64,000 nucleotides of DNA from Arcobacter vandammei (GCF_016106035.1 NZ_JADKPZ010000013.1:18899-82898); one strand, 5' to 3'. Positions 17,335 to 27,792 are shown, counted from the stretch's first letter. Notes: a model not told the origin generated them from the sequence alone. A program made the numbers and translations.

Positions 17335-18833
17335 TAAAAACCTGTATCTTTTAAGTAGTATTCTATTAGAGTTAAAAGTGGTTCAACCAACAAAATTGAA
17401 ACAATAGAAAGAACTACAACAAGTGCAATAATCGACCTTGTTGTATTTGTTGCATTGCTCATAAACTCTTTTTTTGTGAACTCATCTGGGTCTTTTAAAA
17501 ACATTGCTCCAACTGGTCTTAAGTAGTAAAAAGCAGCAATTACAGAGTTTATCACAATAATAATGGCTAATGCCAACTCATTTGCATTTACTGCACTTCC
17601 TATTAGTTGCATTTTTGCCCAAAACAGTGAAAATGGCGGAAGTCCTGCAAGAGAAAACAAAAACATTCCTAAAATAATAGCAGTCGCAGGAGATACTTTT
17701 ACAAACCCACTAAAATGCTTAAAATGATATGGAGAGGTATAGTCTGTATAACCTTTTCCTCTATTTATCCAAAGCATTCCAAAAGCACCCATATTTGTAA
17801 TTGCAAAAAGTATCCAATATAAAAAAAGTGTAACTGCTGCTTGATGAGTTGCTATTACCAAAGTAGCCATTGCCATTCCTGTATTTGCAATAGATGAGTA
17901 AGCAAGCATTCTTTTTACATCTGTTTGATGAAGAGCTATTAAGTTTGGAATAGTCATTGTAAGAACAACTGTAGTATAAAGCAAAATATGAATAATTTTA
18001 TCATCAACTTGAATAAATATCTCAAAAAATCTCAAAGCTACAATAAAAACAGCCATTTTAGGAACAACAGATAAAAACCCAGCCATAACAGAAGTTGAAC
18101 CTTGATAAACATCAGGAACCCAAATATGAAAAGGGAAAAGAGATAGTTTAAATCCTAAAGATACAAGCATAAAACAAAATGCACTTAAAACTAAAATATA
18201 GTTTGAAAAGTTCTCTTTACTTAAAAAGTTTTCTTGAGTTAGAACTGTTGCGATGCTATCTAATTCAAGACTTCCTGTAACTGCATATAAAAGCATACAA
18301 GCAAATACAAAACAAGCACCACCAATTGCTCCCATTGTAAAATATTTTAAACTAGCTTCTAAACTAGCCATTTTATTGTGCATGGCAATTAGTACATAAA
18401 GTGCTAAAGATGAACTTTCCAAAGCGATAAAGATTAAAATCAAAGAATCACTACTAACCATAAATTGAAAAGATGCGATTATAAATAGATATAGTGCAAA
18501 ATATTCAGCCATTCTATACTCTTGAAATCTAAGTTTTGACATAGCAAAAAATATAAATATAATTGCAGATAAAATAATAATTATTTGAGATAAAATCGCT
18601 ACTCCATCAAGAAGTATTAAATCAAACATTCCTCTTTCTTGACCATTAAAAGCAATAAGGGTAAAAAGGTCAAAAACCAAAAATAGAACAACCAAAAAAA
18701 CATATAGAGATTTATCTAAATTTTTATTAAAAATATCTGTTAGAATAATACTCAAAGCTCCAATTATAGCTATTGACATAGGAGCAATTGAGCTTAAATT
18801 TAAAGATTCTAAACTAATATTAATTTCATTCAT
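17334..18833 (-). CDS. nuoN: NADH-quinone oxidoreductase subunit N
   Basis: Proton-pumping antiporter-like membrane subunit of complex I, 499 aa with about 14 hydrophobic helices. Family motifs include FIALESSSLALYVLIA (the conserved Glu of the pump domain), SLKYFTMGAIGGACF, FKLSLFPFHIWVPDVYQGS and LAYSSIANTGMA, with AGLPPFSLFWAK near the end. It is the last nuo gene and overlaps nuoM by eight bases; its stop is shared with the start of the lytic transglycosylase-like gene. Confidence 0.95.
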   Translation of the reverse strand: MNEINISLESLNLSSIAPMSIAIIGALSIILTDIFNKNLDKSLYVFLVVLFLVFDLFTLIAFNGQERGMFDLILLDGVAILSQIIIILSAIIFIFFAMSKLRFQEYRMAEYFALYLFIIASFQFMVSSDSLILIFIALESSSLALYVLIAMHNKMASLEASLKYFTMGAIGGACFVFACMLLYAVTGSLELDSIATVLTQENFLSKENFSNYILVLSAFCFMLVSLGFKLSLFPFHIWVPDVYQGSTSVMAGFLSVVPKMAVFIVALRFFEIFIQVDDKIIHILLYTTVVLTMTIPNLIALHQTDVKRMLAYSSIANTGMAMATLVIATHQAAVTLFLYWILFAITNMGAFGMLWINRGKGYTDYTSPYHFKHFSGFVKVSPATAIILGMFLFSLAGLPPFSLFWAKMQLIGSAVNANELALAIIIVINSVIAAFYYLRPVGAMFLKDPDEFTKKEFMSNATNTTRSIIALVVVLSIVSILLVEPLLTLIEYYLKDTGF

Positions 18834-20355
18834 TACTAGCTCCTTTTATAGAGTTTAGCTCATTTAATTTATCTTTTGTTTCAATTTTTATGGCTTTGCT
18901 TTCCATAATTTGAAGGTGATTTATAACTGAAACATTTAATGGCTCTAAAATTATTTTTGGATAAATTCCTAAAAATAAGATTAAAATAACCAAAGAACCC
19001 AAGGCAACTAACTCTCTTCCATAAACATCTTTTATATTCATATTTATCTTTTTTAATCTTCCAAAAAAAGTTTGTCTATACATATTTAACATATAAATTG
19101 CACTTAAAACTATAGTTAGAACAGCAATTGATGCTAAAAGTGGTGAGTATTTGAAAAAGCCTAAAAGCGATAAAAACTCTCCAACAAATCCAACAGTTAA
19201 AGGAAGCCCAATTGATGCCATTAGGATTATTAGATAAAACATTGTAAAAAGTGGCATTTTTGAAGCTAATCCACCAAAGTTTTTTATAAGTTTTGTTCCT
19301 GTTTTATCATATAAAAGCCCAACACTCATAAATAAAGCTCCAGAAACAATTCCATGACCTATCATCAAAAATACAGCCCCTGATATTCCCTCAACATTTA
19401 TGGCAAAAACTCCAATAGTTATAATTCCCATATGAGAGATTGAAGAGTAAGCAATTAGCTGTTTCATATCTTCTTGAGCATAAGCAATCATTGCTGTATA
19501 AATTATTGCGATAATTCCTAAAGTTGCAAGTAAAGGAATAAAATATACACTAGCATCAGGAAAAAGCCCTAAAGAAAATCTTATAAATCCGTAAGTCTCC
19601 ATTTTTAGTAAAATTGCTGCTAAAACTATTGAACCAAGTGTTGGAGCTTGTCCATGAGCAAGTGGTAACCATGTATGAAAAGGAAACATTGGCATTTTTA
19701 TAGCAAAACCAAAGAAAAATGCAAGAAATAGCCATATTTGAGTGCTAAAAGGAAGATTTATACTCATCCAATCATGTAAAGCAAAACTCCAAACACCACT
19801 TGTTTGATAATAGATATAACCAAAATATAGTATTCCTATAAGCATTATTAATGAACCAGCAAATGTATATAAAAAGAATTTAACTGCTGCATAAAGTCTT
19901 TTATTATATCCCCAAAATCCAATAATATAGAACATTGGAATAATAGTAAGCTCCCAAAAAATGTAAAATAAGATTACATCTAAAGATACAAAAACACCAA
20001 TCATTGTCATCTCTAAAAGTAAAAGAGTAATTATTAAATTTTTTACATCTCTTTTTTCAGTTAAGGCAATAATTGCAATCATCGTCATAAATGTAATCAT
20101 AATTATTAAAAATAAAGAGATACCATCAATACCTATTAGGTAATTTATACCATAAGAGCTAATTATTGGGATATTTATCATAAATTGAATATCAGGGCTT
20201 GTTATATCGAAGTTATAGTATAAAATTACAGATAAAATAAATTCAACAAAAGTAACCACTATAGCAAAAGCTCTCATAGAATTTTTATCTACTAAAAATC
20301 CTAAAATAGCTGCAAGAGCTGGAAAAAATATAAGCATTGTTAAAATATGTTCCAT
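18826..20355 (-). CDS. nuoM: NADH-quinone oxidoreductase subunit M
   Basis: Second antiporter-like pump subunit of complex I, 509 aa. Typical elements: IFWELTIIPMFYIIGFWG (conserved Glu), FFGFAIKMPMFPFHTWLPLAHGQAPT, AILLKMETYGFIRF, LIAYSSISHMGIITIG, and SIGLPLTVGFVGEFL. About 14 transmembrane helices. It follows nuoL after nine bases and overlaps nuoN by eight bases. Confidence 0.96.
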   Translation of the reverse strand: MEHILTMLIFFPALAAILGFLVDKNSMRAFAIVVTFVEFILSVILYYNFDITSPDIQFMINIPIISSYGINYLIGIDGISLFLIIMITFMTMIAIIALTEKRDVKNLIITLLLLEMTMIGVFVSLDVILFYIFWELTIIPMFYIIGFWGYNKRLYAAVKFFLYTFAGSLIMLIGILYFGYIYYQTSGVWSFALHDWMSINLPFSTQIWLFLAFFFGFAIKMPMFPFHTWLPLAHGQAPTLGSIVLAAILLKMETYGFIRFSLGLFPDASVYFIPLLATLGIIAIIYTAMIAYAQEDMKQLIAYSSISHMGIITIGVFAINVEGISGAVFLMIGHGIVSGALFMSVGLLYDKTGTKLIKNFGGLASKMPLFTMFYLIILMASIGLPLTVGFVGEFLSLLGFFKYSPLLASIAVLTIVLSAIYMLNMYRQTFFGRLKKINMNIKDVYGRELVALGSLVILILFLGIYPKIILEPLNVSVINHLQIMESKAIKIETKDKLNELNSIKGASNE

Positions 20356-20364
20356 AAAAAACCT

Positions 20365-22212
20365 TTAATATACTAATAAAACTATGATAAATAAAAGAGC
20401 TATAAAAAGCCCAAGTACCATAAGTCTTAGTGATGTTGATAAATTCCCAGATTGAATTGGTCTAAATTTTGCTCCTAAAGTATAGGCACAAAGAGCTATT
20501 TTATCTATTGTATTATCGATTAATTTTGTCTCAATATAGATATTTATAAATTTAGAAAATCTATAATATGGTTTTACTAAAAGCTCTTTATAAAGTTTTG
20601 GTATATAGTACTCTTTTAGTAAGATTTTTTGTAAGAAACCAATCTTTTTATTTTCATTTGTATATTTTTTATATTTAAAAATTGCAAATAAAATACCAAA
20701 AATTGATACAAAACTAGCCAGTAAAATCAAAATCCAAAGTGTCTCATAAGATAGATTCATTGTAAATGTTGGAAGAAGTTTTGTTGTAAACTCTTCAAAA
20801 CTTTTCTCAAGAAAACCAGCTATTATAGATAAAATAACTAGTGGAATTATAGAGAAAATTGCTAGAGTTTTTGCATCGTGAACAGAACTATTATCTACAT
20901 TACTCTTTACAAAAAATACTTTCATAACAAGTCTAAAAGAGTAAAAAGCTGTTAAACAAGCTGTTATAAGCAAAGTTACATATAAAATTAAGTAATTTTG
21001 AGAATAAACACTCTCTAAAATTTTATCTTTTGAGAAAAAACCAGCAAATGGAAAAATTCCACTTAAAGCAAGAGATGAAATAATCATAATAAATGCAGTT
21101 ACTTTCATTTTAGGATATAAATCTCCCATTTTTCTAATATCTAAATTTCCATGTGTTCCGTGCATTACATTTGCAGCACCTAAAAATAGGGCTGATTTAA
21201 AGAAAGCATGAGTAAATAGATGAAATAGTGCAATATTATATGCACCAACTCCAGCGGCTGCGAACATATATCCTAATTGTGAAAGAGTTGAATAAGCAAT
21301 AATTCTTTTTAAATCATTATTTACCAAAGCCATAGAAGCTGCAAAAATTGCTACAAAAGCTCCAAGATAAGCAATAAGTTCGCCTAAAAATGGAACTTGT
21401 ATATATATTTCATTACATCTAATAACTAAATAAACTCCAGCAGTAACCATCGTAGCTGCGTGAATTAAAGCTGAAACTGGAGTTGGTCCTTCCATAGCAT
21501 TTGCCAACCAAGTATGAAGTGGAAATTGTGCTGATTTTCCCATAGCTCCTATAAATAAAAGAGTTCCTATTAAAAATATTGTGCTTTCTTCTAAAGATGA
21601 AATTGTCTTAAAAACAATATCAAAATCCAAACTTCCTATATTCCAATATATTACAAACATAGCAATCATTAAGCCCATATCTCCAACTCTATTTACTATA
21701 AAAGCTTCATTTGATGCTTTTCCTGCTTTTTGTTTTTTATAGTAAAATCCAATCAAAAGATATGAGCAAAGTCCTACACCTTCCCAACCTATAAATAAAA
21801 CTGCAAAATTATCAGCCAAAATTAAAACTAACATAGAGAATACAAAAAGTGATAAGAAGCTAAAAAATCTATTAAATCCTATATCATCTTCCATATACCA
21901 AATTGAGTAAAAATGCACCATTGTTGAAACGAAAGTAACCACCAAAAGCATAATAATACTAATATGATCTAAAGAAAAAGAGAAGCCAAGATTTAAATTT
22001 CCTATATTTATCCAGTCAAATAGAAAGATTTGTAAAGATACATCATTTTCATAAATATAAGAAAATAGATAAAAACTACAAAGCATTGAGACAAAAATAA
22101 GTGTTGAATTAAAATATCCAATAAATTTTGCTGGTTTGAAAAAGGCAAATAATCCAGAAACCAAACTAGCAACTAAAGGGGAGAAAAGGGCAATATATAA
22201 AAACTTTTCCAT
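20365..22212 (-). CDS. nuoL: NADH-quinone oxidoreductase subunit L
   Basis: Largest pump subunit of complex I, 615 aa. Motifs seen: FAVLFIGWEGVGLCSYLLIGFYY (pump Glu region), NRVGDMGLMIAMF, GKSAQFPLHTWLANAMEGPTPVSALIHAATMVTAGVYL in short segments, and LKRIIAYSTLSQLGYMF. The C-terminal part includes the long lateral helix region and a final transmembrane helix (LGLFIALLFIIVLLV). There is one nuoL copy here, between nuoK and nuoM. Confidence 0.96.
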   Translation of the reverse strand: MEKFLYIALFSPLVASLVSGLFAFFKPAKFIGYFNSTLIFVSMLCSFYLFSYIYENDVSLQIFLFDWINIGNLNLGFSFSLDHISIIMLLVVTFVSTMVHFYSIWYMEDDIGFNRFFSFLSLFVFSMLVLILADNFAVLFIGWEGVGLCSYLLIGFYYKKQKAGKASNEAFIVNRVGDMGLMIAMFVIYWNIGSLDFDIVFKTISSLEESTIFLIGTLLFIGAMGKSAQFPLHTWLANAMEGPTPVSALIHAATMVTAGVYLVIRCNEIYIQVPFLGELIAYLGAFVAIFAASMALVNNDLKRIIAYSTLSQLGYMFAAAGVGAYNIALFHLFTHAFFKSALFLGAANVMHGTHGNLDIRKMGDLYPKMKVTAFIMIISSLALSGIFPFAGFFSKDKILESVYSQNYLILYVTLLITACLTAFYSFRLVMKVFFVKSNVDNSSVHDAKTLAIFSIIPLVILSIIAGFLEKSFEEFTTKLLPTFTMNLSYETLWILILLASFVSIFGILFAIFKYKKYTNENKKIGFLQKILLKEYYIPKLYKELLVKPYYRFSKFINIYIETKLIDNTIDKIALCAYTLGAKFRPIQSGNLSTSLRLMVLGLFIALLFIIVLLVY

Positions 22213-22213
22213 T

Positions 22214-22513
22214 TTAACCTTTCATCTTTGCAATATCATCAAGATTTAAAGAGCCAGATTTTTTGTACCACAAAATCAAAAGTCCAAGCCCAATAGCAAC
22301 TTCACTAGCAGCAACAGCGATTATAAAAAAGGCAAACATTTGACCGCCTAAATCATTGTAATATTTTGAAATAGCAACCAAACCAATATTTACAGCATTT
22401 AGCATAATTTCTGTTGCAAAAAATAGCATTAAAAGATTTTTTCTTCTAATTACTCCAAAAAGCCCAATAAAAAACAGAATGGCACTTAGGATTAAATAGT
22501 AGTTTAAACTCAT
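22214..22513 (-). CDS. nuoK: NADH-quinone oxidoreductase subunit K
   Basis: Small membrane subunit of complex I, 99 aa with three transmembrane helices. The two buried glutamates of the family are in FFATEIMLNAVNIGLV and AASEVAIGLGLLI. It overlaps nuoJ by four bases (ATGA) and is followed by nuoL after one base. Confidence 0.95.
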   Translation of the reverse strand: MSLNYYLILSAILFFIGLFGVIRRKNLLMLFFATEIMLNAVNIGLVAISKYYNDLGGQMFAFFIIAVAASEVAIGLGLLILWYKKSGSLNLDDIAKMKG

Positions 22514-23091
22514 ACTTCACCCCTTTTTATTGCATCTTCATCTTTTAAAAGTTTATCGATTTGTTGTTCTTCTAGCTCTGAAAAAGATATATTCATCTTT
22601 TTACTTGCTAATACAATTGCTCCAATCATAGCAATTAGAAGCATTAAAGCTGCCATTTCAAAAGGTAGAAGATATTTTGTAAACAGAACCATACCAACAT
22701 TTACACTATTTGAAACTTCATTGTTTATTGGGTTTTGAACTTCTATATTTTGTCCCAAAATTGGGGCTATTAAAATAATCACAATAATTAAAGCAATAAC
22801 TCCTGATAGAAAAAAGCTTAATCTTGGATTTTTTATCTTTTCATCAACTTCACTCAAAGTATCAAAAAACATCATACCAAAGGCATAAAGTGCCATAACA
22901 GCACCACTATAAACAACTATTTGAACAACTCCCAAAAACTCTGCATCAAGTAAGAAGAAAAATCCTGAGATAAAAATCATACCAGCAGCAAGGGAACTTA
23001 GAGCATATAAAGTGTTGCTTGTTGAAACTGTTATTAAAAACATTGATATTGTTAAAATCGAGAAAATTGTAAAGGCTACTATTTCAAACAT
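22510..23091 (-). CDS. nuoJ: NADH-quinone oxidoreductase subunit J
   Basis: Membrane subunit of complex I, 193 aa with five predicted transmembrane helices. The family segment AEFLGVVQIVVYSGAVMALYAFGMM with the conserved Tyr/Gly pi-bulge helix is clear, as is FEMAALMLLIAMIGAIVLA near the C-terminus. A charged cytoplasmic tail follows (EEQQIDKLLKDEDAI). Coupled to nuoK. Confidence 0.94.
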   Translation of the reverse strand: MFEIVAFTIFSILTISMFLITVSTSNTLYALSSLAAGMIFISGFFFLLDAEFLGVVQIVVYSGAVMALYAFGMMFFDTLSEVDEKIKNPRLSFFLSGVIALIIVIILIAPILGQNIEVQNPINNEVSNSVNVGMVLFTKYLLPFEMAALMLLIAMIGAIVLASKKMNISFSELEEQQIDKLLKDEDAIKRGEV

Positions 23092-23099
23092 TTTTCATC

Positions 23100-23693
23100 C
23101 TAATAAGATAGTGGAGTTTTTTTGATTTTTTTATTTGCATCATTTGAGATACTTCCAAAACCGTCATACTCTATTTGCCATTTTATACCACCTTTTGGAG
23201 TTAAAATATCCTCTTTGAGTGTAAAATGGGCTCTTTGTTCACTTGCATTTTCATATCTTTGACCGTGAATAATTGCCAACTCTGGACAAACTTCTGCACA
23301 ATATCCACAAAAAATACATCTTCCCATATTTATTGTATATTCTAAAACCTCTTTTCTTGAAGTTTCATCTATTCTTGTATCCATTTTTATACAATTTGCA
23401 ATACATATTTTTTCACAAAGCCCACAACCAATACATCTTTCATTTTCTGACTCTAAAAGTCTTAAGAGTTTATGAACTGCCCTATATCTTGGGCTTATAG
23501 GGAGTTTCTCTTTGGGATAGTGAACTGTTGCACTTTCGTTTTTAAATAGTGTTCTATAAAATATCCCCATAGTTATTTTAAGCCCAATAAGAAGTTCGCC
23601 TTTTAGTGACCTTTTTACAATTTGTTTGAAAATATCCCAATTTGAGTTAGGATAATCTTCTTCAAAAACTAATTTATAATCTTTTTCATTCAT
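23100..23693 (-). CDS. nuoI: NADH-quinone oxidoreductase subunit I (two [4Fe-4S] clusters)
   Basis: Ferredoxin-like peripheral-arm subunit of complex I, 197 aa. The two CxxCxxCxxxC(P) motifs are [15 protein letters not shown] and [13 protein letters not shown], which bind clusters N6a and N6b. An N-terminal amphipathic extension (about 1-80) docks to the membrane arm. It is in the normal position between nuoH and nuoJ. Confidence 0.95.
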   Translation of the reverse strand: MNEKDYKLVFEEDYPNSNWDIFKQIVKRSLKGELLIGLKITMGIFYRTLFKNESATVHYPKEKLPISPRYRAVHKLLRLLESENERCIGCGLCEKICIANCIKMDTRIDETSRKEVLEYTINMGRCIFCGYCAEVCPELAIIHGQRYENASEQRAHFTLKEDILTPKGGIKWQIEYDGFGSISNDANKKIKKTPLSY

Positions 23694-23702
23694 CTTTTTT
23701 TC

Positions 23703-24692
23703 CTAAAACATCAGGACAAAGCCAGTAATTAAAATATTTAAAAATGCCAAAGGCATTAAAACTTTCCAACAAAGCCACATTAATTGGTCAGGTCTAATAT
23801 GTGGCCAAGTAGCTCTTGTCCATAAAAACACAAAAATCAATAACATAACTTTTAAAATAATTGCAATTCCACCTGGAATAAACCAAATAGGGTTAAATCC
23901 ACCTAAGAAAATAAGAGCTATTAAAAATGAAATTGTATATAAATTTGCATATTCTCCTATAAAAAACATTCCCCATCTAAGTCCTGAATACTCTGTTGCA
24001 TATCCAGCAACAAGCTCTGCTTCGTGTTCTAATAAGTCAAAAGGTGTTCTATTTGTTTGAGCAAAACCAGAGATTAAAAAAAGCACAAAAGATAAAGGTT
24101 GAGAAAAAATAAGCCACGATAAAATACCGTCATTTTGGTAATTATTTATATCTATTAAAGATAAACTTCCTATCATCATCAAAGGAGAAATTAGTGCAAG
24201 TCCAGATACAACTTCATAAGATAGAAGCTGAATTGTTGTTCTTGCACCTCCAAGTAATGCCCATTTTGAAGCACTACTCATACCACCTAATAAAGCTCCA
24301 TAATGCCCAGCTGAAGATACAGCAAGTACAAATAAGAGTCCCACATTTATATCACTAATTATTGGTTTTACTGTGTAAGAAAATATTGTAAATTCTGGTA
24401 AAAAAGGAACAGCACTCATAGCAATAAATGCTGTACTAACAGTAATTAGTGGAGCTAACATAAAAATAGTTTTATTTGCATTTGCTGGAACAACATCTTC
24501 TTTTGTAAAGAGTTTTATTCCATCTGCTACAATTTGTAAAAGTCCAGCAGGTCCAACAAGGCTAGGTCCAACTCTTCGCTGAAAAAATGCTAAAATTTTT
24601 CTTTCAAGATATGTTGTAAATCCTGCAAGAAATCCAAAAACAGCAAGAATGATAAAAATTTTTATAATAGTTTCAATGATTATTGCTTCCAT
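23703..24692 (-). CDS. nuoH: NADH-quinone oxidoreductase subunit H
   Basis: Quinone-site membrane subunit of complex I, 329 aa with about eight helices. Family motifs: LERKILAFFQRRVGPSLVGPAG, LLQIVADGIKLFTKED, and the acidic NRTPFDLLEHEAELVAGYATEYSG loop implicated in proton/quinone coupling, then FLWTRATWPHIRPDQLM. One base separates it from nuoG and nine bases from nuoI. Confidence 0.96.
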   Translation of the reverse strand: MEAIIIETIIKIFIILAVFGFLAGFTTYLERKILAFFQRRVGPSLVGPAGLLQIVADGIKLFTKEDVVPANANKTIFMLAPLITVSTAFIAMSAVPFLPEFTIFSYTVKPIISDINVGLLFVLAVSSAGHYGALLGGMSSASKWALLGGARTTIQLLSYEVVSGLALISPLMMIGSLSLIDINNYQNDGILSWLIFSQPLSFVLFLISGFAQTNRTPFDLLEHEAELVAGYATEYSGLRWGMFFIGEYANLYTISFLIALIFLGGFNPIWFIPGGIAIILKVMLLIFVFLWTRATWPHIRPDQLMWLCWKVLMPLAFLNILITGFVLMF

Positions 24693-24693
24693 A

Positions 24694-27015
24694 TTAAACC
24701 ACTCTTATTTTTGCTATTTCATAAGAATTTTCTAAAAATAGCTCTTTGTTTTCGTTTTTCATAAATGTTGAAATATAAGGAATATTTCCATTTAATTGAT
24801 AATCTATATATGCATTTAAAATTAAAGTTTTATTTTTACTTGAAACTTCAACTTGATTTTTTATATCCAAAGTCATAAATTGCTCTTTTGAGAAAAATAT
24901 TCCATCTTCTAAATTGTCTTTAAACTCTTTTGATACACTTGTAAACTCATTTACTTGATTTAATGGGTTTTTTCTATATATTATAAACTCATCATCATTT
25001 ATATTTAAAGCTTCTATTTTTGGAAGAGTTATACTATTTTCTAAATTTACATTAAAAGTATTTAGTAAATATCCACGATTTTCAACACCGCTATTTAAAA
25101 AACTATTTGGTAAATCATCGAAATCTTTTGCCATAAAACCAGCATTTACTGGAAGTTGTTTTGTATAGTTTATTGTATATTTTACATCTTTATTCAATAA
25201 AGCATTTGCAATATCATTTAAAGTATAGCCATTGTATTTTAAAGCAGCATTTGTAGGAACAACTTTTTTATTTAGATTTGTAAAAGTTCCTTCTTGCTCA
25301 AGTAGTGTTGGAATATCTAAATCTTTTTCTCCAAAAGATGCTATTGTGAAATCTGCAATTTCATTGTAGCCAATAGTAAAACCATCAACTTTTTCTTCTA
25401 AATTACAAATCAAAGATACACCTAAAGAGTTTGTTTTTGGTGGGATTATTAAAACTTTGAAGTTTGTATATTTTGCTATTAAACCTATGATTTTTGCCAA
25501 AAAATCTCTATTTTTATGAGAAATAATATCTTCTCCAACCACCAAAGATAATTTAGTTTTATCTTTTGTAAAAGTATCAATAAGCTCTAAAAGTTTCTCA
25601 TCTTGCTCTAATTTTTCAATTAAGAAGCTATCTTCAAAATCTATTAAGGACTTAAACTCTTCTGGAAGATTAATTGAGAATTTTTTTAGAATTAGTATAA
25701 AAATATACTCTTCAAGATTTGGTTTATGATATATAAACTCTGTATTTCTTCCTTTTTTACCAATAAGTTCCAGATTTGTATCAATTAAAGGGTGGAAAAA
25801 TAGGGCATTCGCTTTACTTATTTTTACACTATTATTTATTGTATTTTTCACACTAGGTGCATTTGTTTTTAAAAAACTTCCAATACTAAGTATAAATTCA
25901 CTATTTTTTATATCTTCAAGTGAAGCATTATATAAAGAGTTAGCACTTGTTTTTGAGTAATTCTCTAAAAACTCTTTATATAGTTTTGCTTCAGAGTTTA
26001 CAAGTTTTGCACCTGTAAAATTTGCTATTTCTTGAAGAATAAAAGCCTCTTCATTTGTAATAAATGAGTTAAAAACTATATTTTTTGCCTTTTTTAAAGC
26101 TTCAATTGCTCTATCAAAAGCCAATTTATCTTTTATTGCATCTTTATTTTCATAATCAAAACAAAATCTAGCAGCCCCACAAAGGTCTTGAAAATGGAAC
26201 TCATTTGTAACTCTATAAACTTTTTTTCTCTTATTATCTATACTTGTTTGTTTAACTTCATAAGTAAGAAATGAACAATCACTATAAAATGGATTTGATG
26301 CTGGGATTTTCTCTAATTCCCAAGCATTTGAAGTGTATTGGAAATTATTACTAATCATAGCTCCAGTTGGACAAACAGCAATACACTCTCCACAACTTAT
26401 ACAAGAGTCGCTATCGTGAGCAATTAAAGATTTGTTTAGTTTATTCCACATTGAGTAAGCATCTTTTGGCATACTCTCTTTTAGGCTTTTATCAAGCTCA
26501 TCAGCACCTCTTTTTGTGGTACTTAAAGAGTTTGAACCAATAACATCACTACAAACAGTTACACATCTTTCGCAAACTATACATAAAGAAGGGTCATAAT
26601 TCATAACTCCCCATTTTTGTTTTGGTTTATGAGAATCTCTTATAGAGTAGTTTTGATTGATAACCTTCATATATAAAGTGTAATTTTGTAGTTCGCACTC
26701 TCCACTTTTATCACAAACTCCACATTGTAAAGGGTGATTTACACAATAAACTTGCATTATTGCATTTCGCTCTTTTTCAATATTTTCATTTGTTGTACTT
26801 ATTTGCATATTCTCTTTTACTTTGGCATTACAAGCATAAACTTGTTTCCCGTCGGCTTCAACTAGACAAAGCCTACAAGCAAGAGTTGGTGAACAAGAGT
26901 TTAAGTAACAAATAGCAGGAATAAAAATATTATTCCTTCTTGCTAGATTTAAAATTGTCTCATTTGGTTTTGCTGTAAACTCTTTGCCATTTATTGTAAG
27001 CTTTACTTCACTCAT
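24694..27015 (-). CDS. nuoG: NADH-quinone oxidoreductase subunit G
   Basis: Peripheral-arm Fe-S subunit of complex I, 773 aa. The N-terminal [2Fe-2S] ligands are C36, C47, C50 and C62. The H94/C98/C101/C107 set (HPLQCGVCDKSGEC) forms N5-type binding. Two [4Fe-4S] sets are at C145/C148/C151/C155 and C205/C208/C211/C215; the latter ferredoxin-like pair is typical of Campylobacterota-type NuoG. The rest is a degenerate molybdopterin-oxidoreductase fold. Residues about 366-525 resemble the neighbouring 258-aa subunit, suggesting duplication. Confidence 0.93.
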   Translation of the reverse strand: MSEVKLTINGKEFTAKPNETILNLARRNNIFIPAICYLNSCSPTLACRLCLVEADGKQVYACNAKVKENMQISTTNENIEKERNAIMQVYCVNHPLQCGVCDKSGECELQNYTLYMKVINQNYSIRDSHKPKQKWGVMNYDPSLCIVCERCVTVCSDVIGSNSLSTTKRGADELDKSLKESMPKDAYSMWNKLNKSLIAHDSDSCISCGECIAVCPTGAMISNNFQYTSNAWELEKIPASNPFYSDCSFLTYEVKQTSIDNKRKKVYRVTNEFHFQDLCGAARFCFDYENKDAIKDKLAFDRAIEALKKAKNIVFNSFITNEEAFILQEIANFTGAKLVNSEAKLYKEFLENYSKTSANSLYNASLEDIKNSEFILSIGSFLKTNAPSVKNTINNSVKISKANALFFHPLIDTNLELIGKKGRNTEFIYHKPNLEEYIFILILKKFSINLPEEFKSLIDFEDSFLIEKLEQDEKLLELIDTFTKDKTKLSLVVGEDIISHKNRDFLAKIIGLIAKYTNFKVLIIPPKTNSLGVSLICNLEEKVDGFTIGYNEIADFTIASFGEKDLDIPTLLEQEGTFTNLNKKVVPTNAALKYNGYTLNDIANALLNKDVKYTINYTKQLPVNAGFMAKDFDDLPNSFLNSGVENRGYLLNTFNVNLENSITLPKIEALNINDDEFIIYRKNPLNQVNEFTSVSKEFKDNLEDGIFFSKEQFMTLDIKNQVEVSSKNKTLILNAYIDYQLNGNIPYISTFMKNENKELFLENSYEIAKIRVV

Positions 27016-27792
27016 CTATTCACTCTTTTCAATTTTTGCTAGTTTGTATCTATAATCATTTGATAAGTTATCAACACCTAAAAGAGCAATTGTTCCTAAA
27101 AGATTAGAATCAAGTTTTACAACTCTTTTGTAGTTTTGATTTTTTGTAAAAATCTCAATGTGGTCACCATTTTTTACCTTTGCAATATTTAAAAAAGTTT
27201 GACTAGCAATTAAATATTTTTCATCAGCCAAAATTTCATAAACAATAGTTCCATTAAAAGATTTTAAATTATCAACATCTTCTAAAACTTCATCTTTAAA
27301 ATGCTCAATTTTTTTCTCTAACTCTTCATCTAAAATAACAATAGATAAATCAGTAAATTTCTCTATTTTTCCTATAAGTCTTGCTATATTCTCAACTCTT
27401 TGATGATTTTTTATATCATCTCCAATAATTAAAATTTTGTTATTTGCTTCAAATCCTAAATCACAAGCCTCCTCAAATTCCTCTTCTCCCACACTACATT
27501 CAGCAGATAAATAGCCAAAATCTAGCTCATTTAAATAAGCTTTTGTTTTGTTATCTAAATGGTCTGAAAAATTATTTAAAAGTAGGGCAAGAACAGCCTC
27601 TTCGCTTCCAGCTTCATATTTTATAAATTGATTATGGCTATTTCTTAAACTATTATTTGCAATTGGAAACATATATATAAAATTTATATTTTTTGCTTTA
27701 TTTAAAACTATATTTTTTAACTCTTCATTTTCAAAAAAAGTTCCTATTGAAATTATAAAATCACTATTTTTTAACTCTTCAACTCTCTTCAT
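27016..27792 (-). CDS. Complex I accessory subunit replacing NuoF (Cj1574-like)
   Basis: A 258-aa protein in the place where other bacteria carry nuoF. It has no FMN/NADH or Fe-S motifs. [15 protein letters not shown] at the N-terminus and KILIIGDDIKNHQ with IARLIGKIEKFTDL further on align with NuoG residues about 366-380 and 489-520. Campylobacterota have such a protein (Cj1574c in C. jejuni, from memory), thought to let complex I take electrons from flavodoxin or ferredoxin rather than NADH. I chose the ATG at 27792, with SD GAGGAG seven bases upstream, over the TTG six bases earlier. Confidence 0.75.
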   Translation of the reverse strand: MKRVEELKNSDFIISIGTFFENEELKNIVLNKAKNINFIYMFPIANNSLRNSHNQFIKYEAGSEEAVLALLLNNFSDHLDNKTKAYLNELDFGYLSAECSVGEEEFEEACDLGFEANNKILIIGDDIKNHQRVENIARLIGKIEKFTDLSIVILDEELEKKIEHFKDEVLEDVDNLKSFNGTIVYEILADEKYLIASQTFLNIAKVKNGDHIEIFTKNQNYKRVVKLDSNLLGTIALLGVDNLSNDYRYKLAKIEKSE

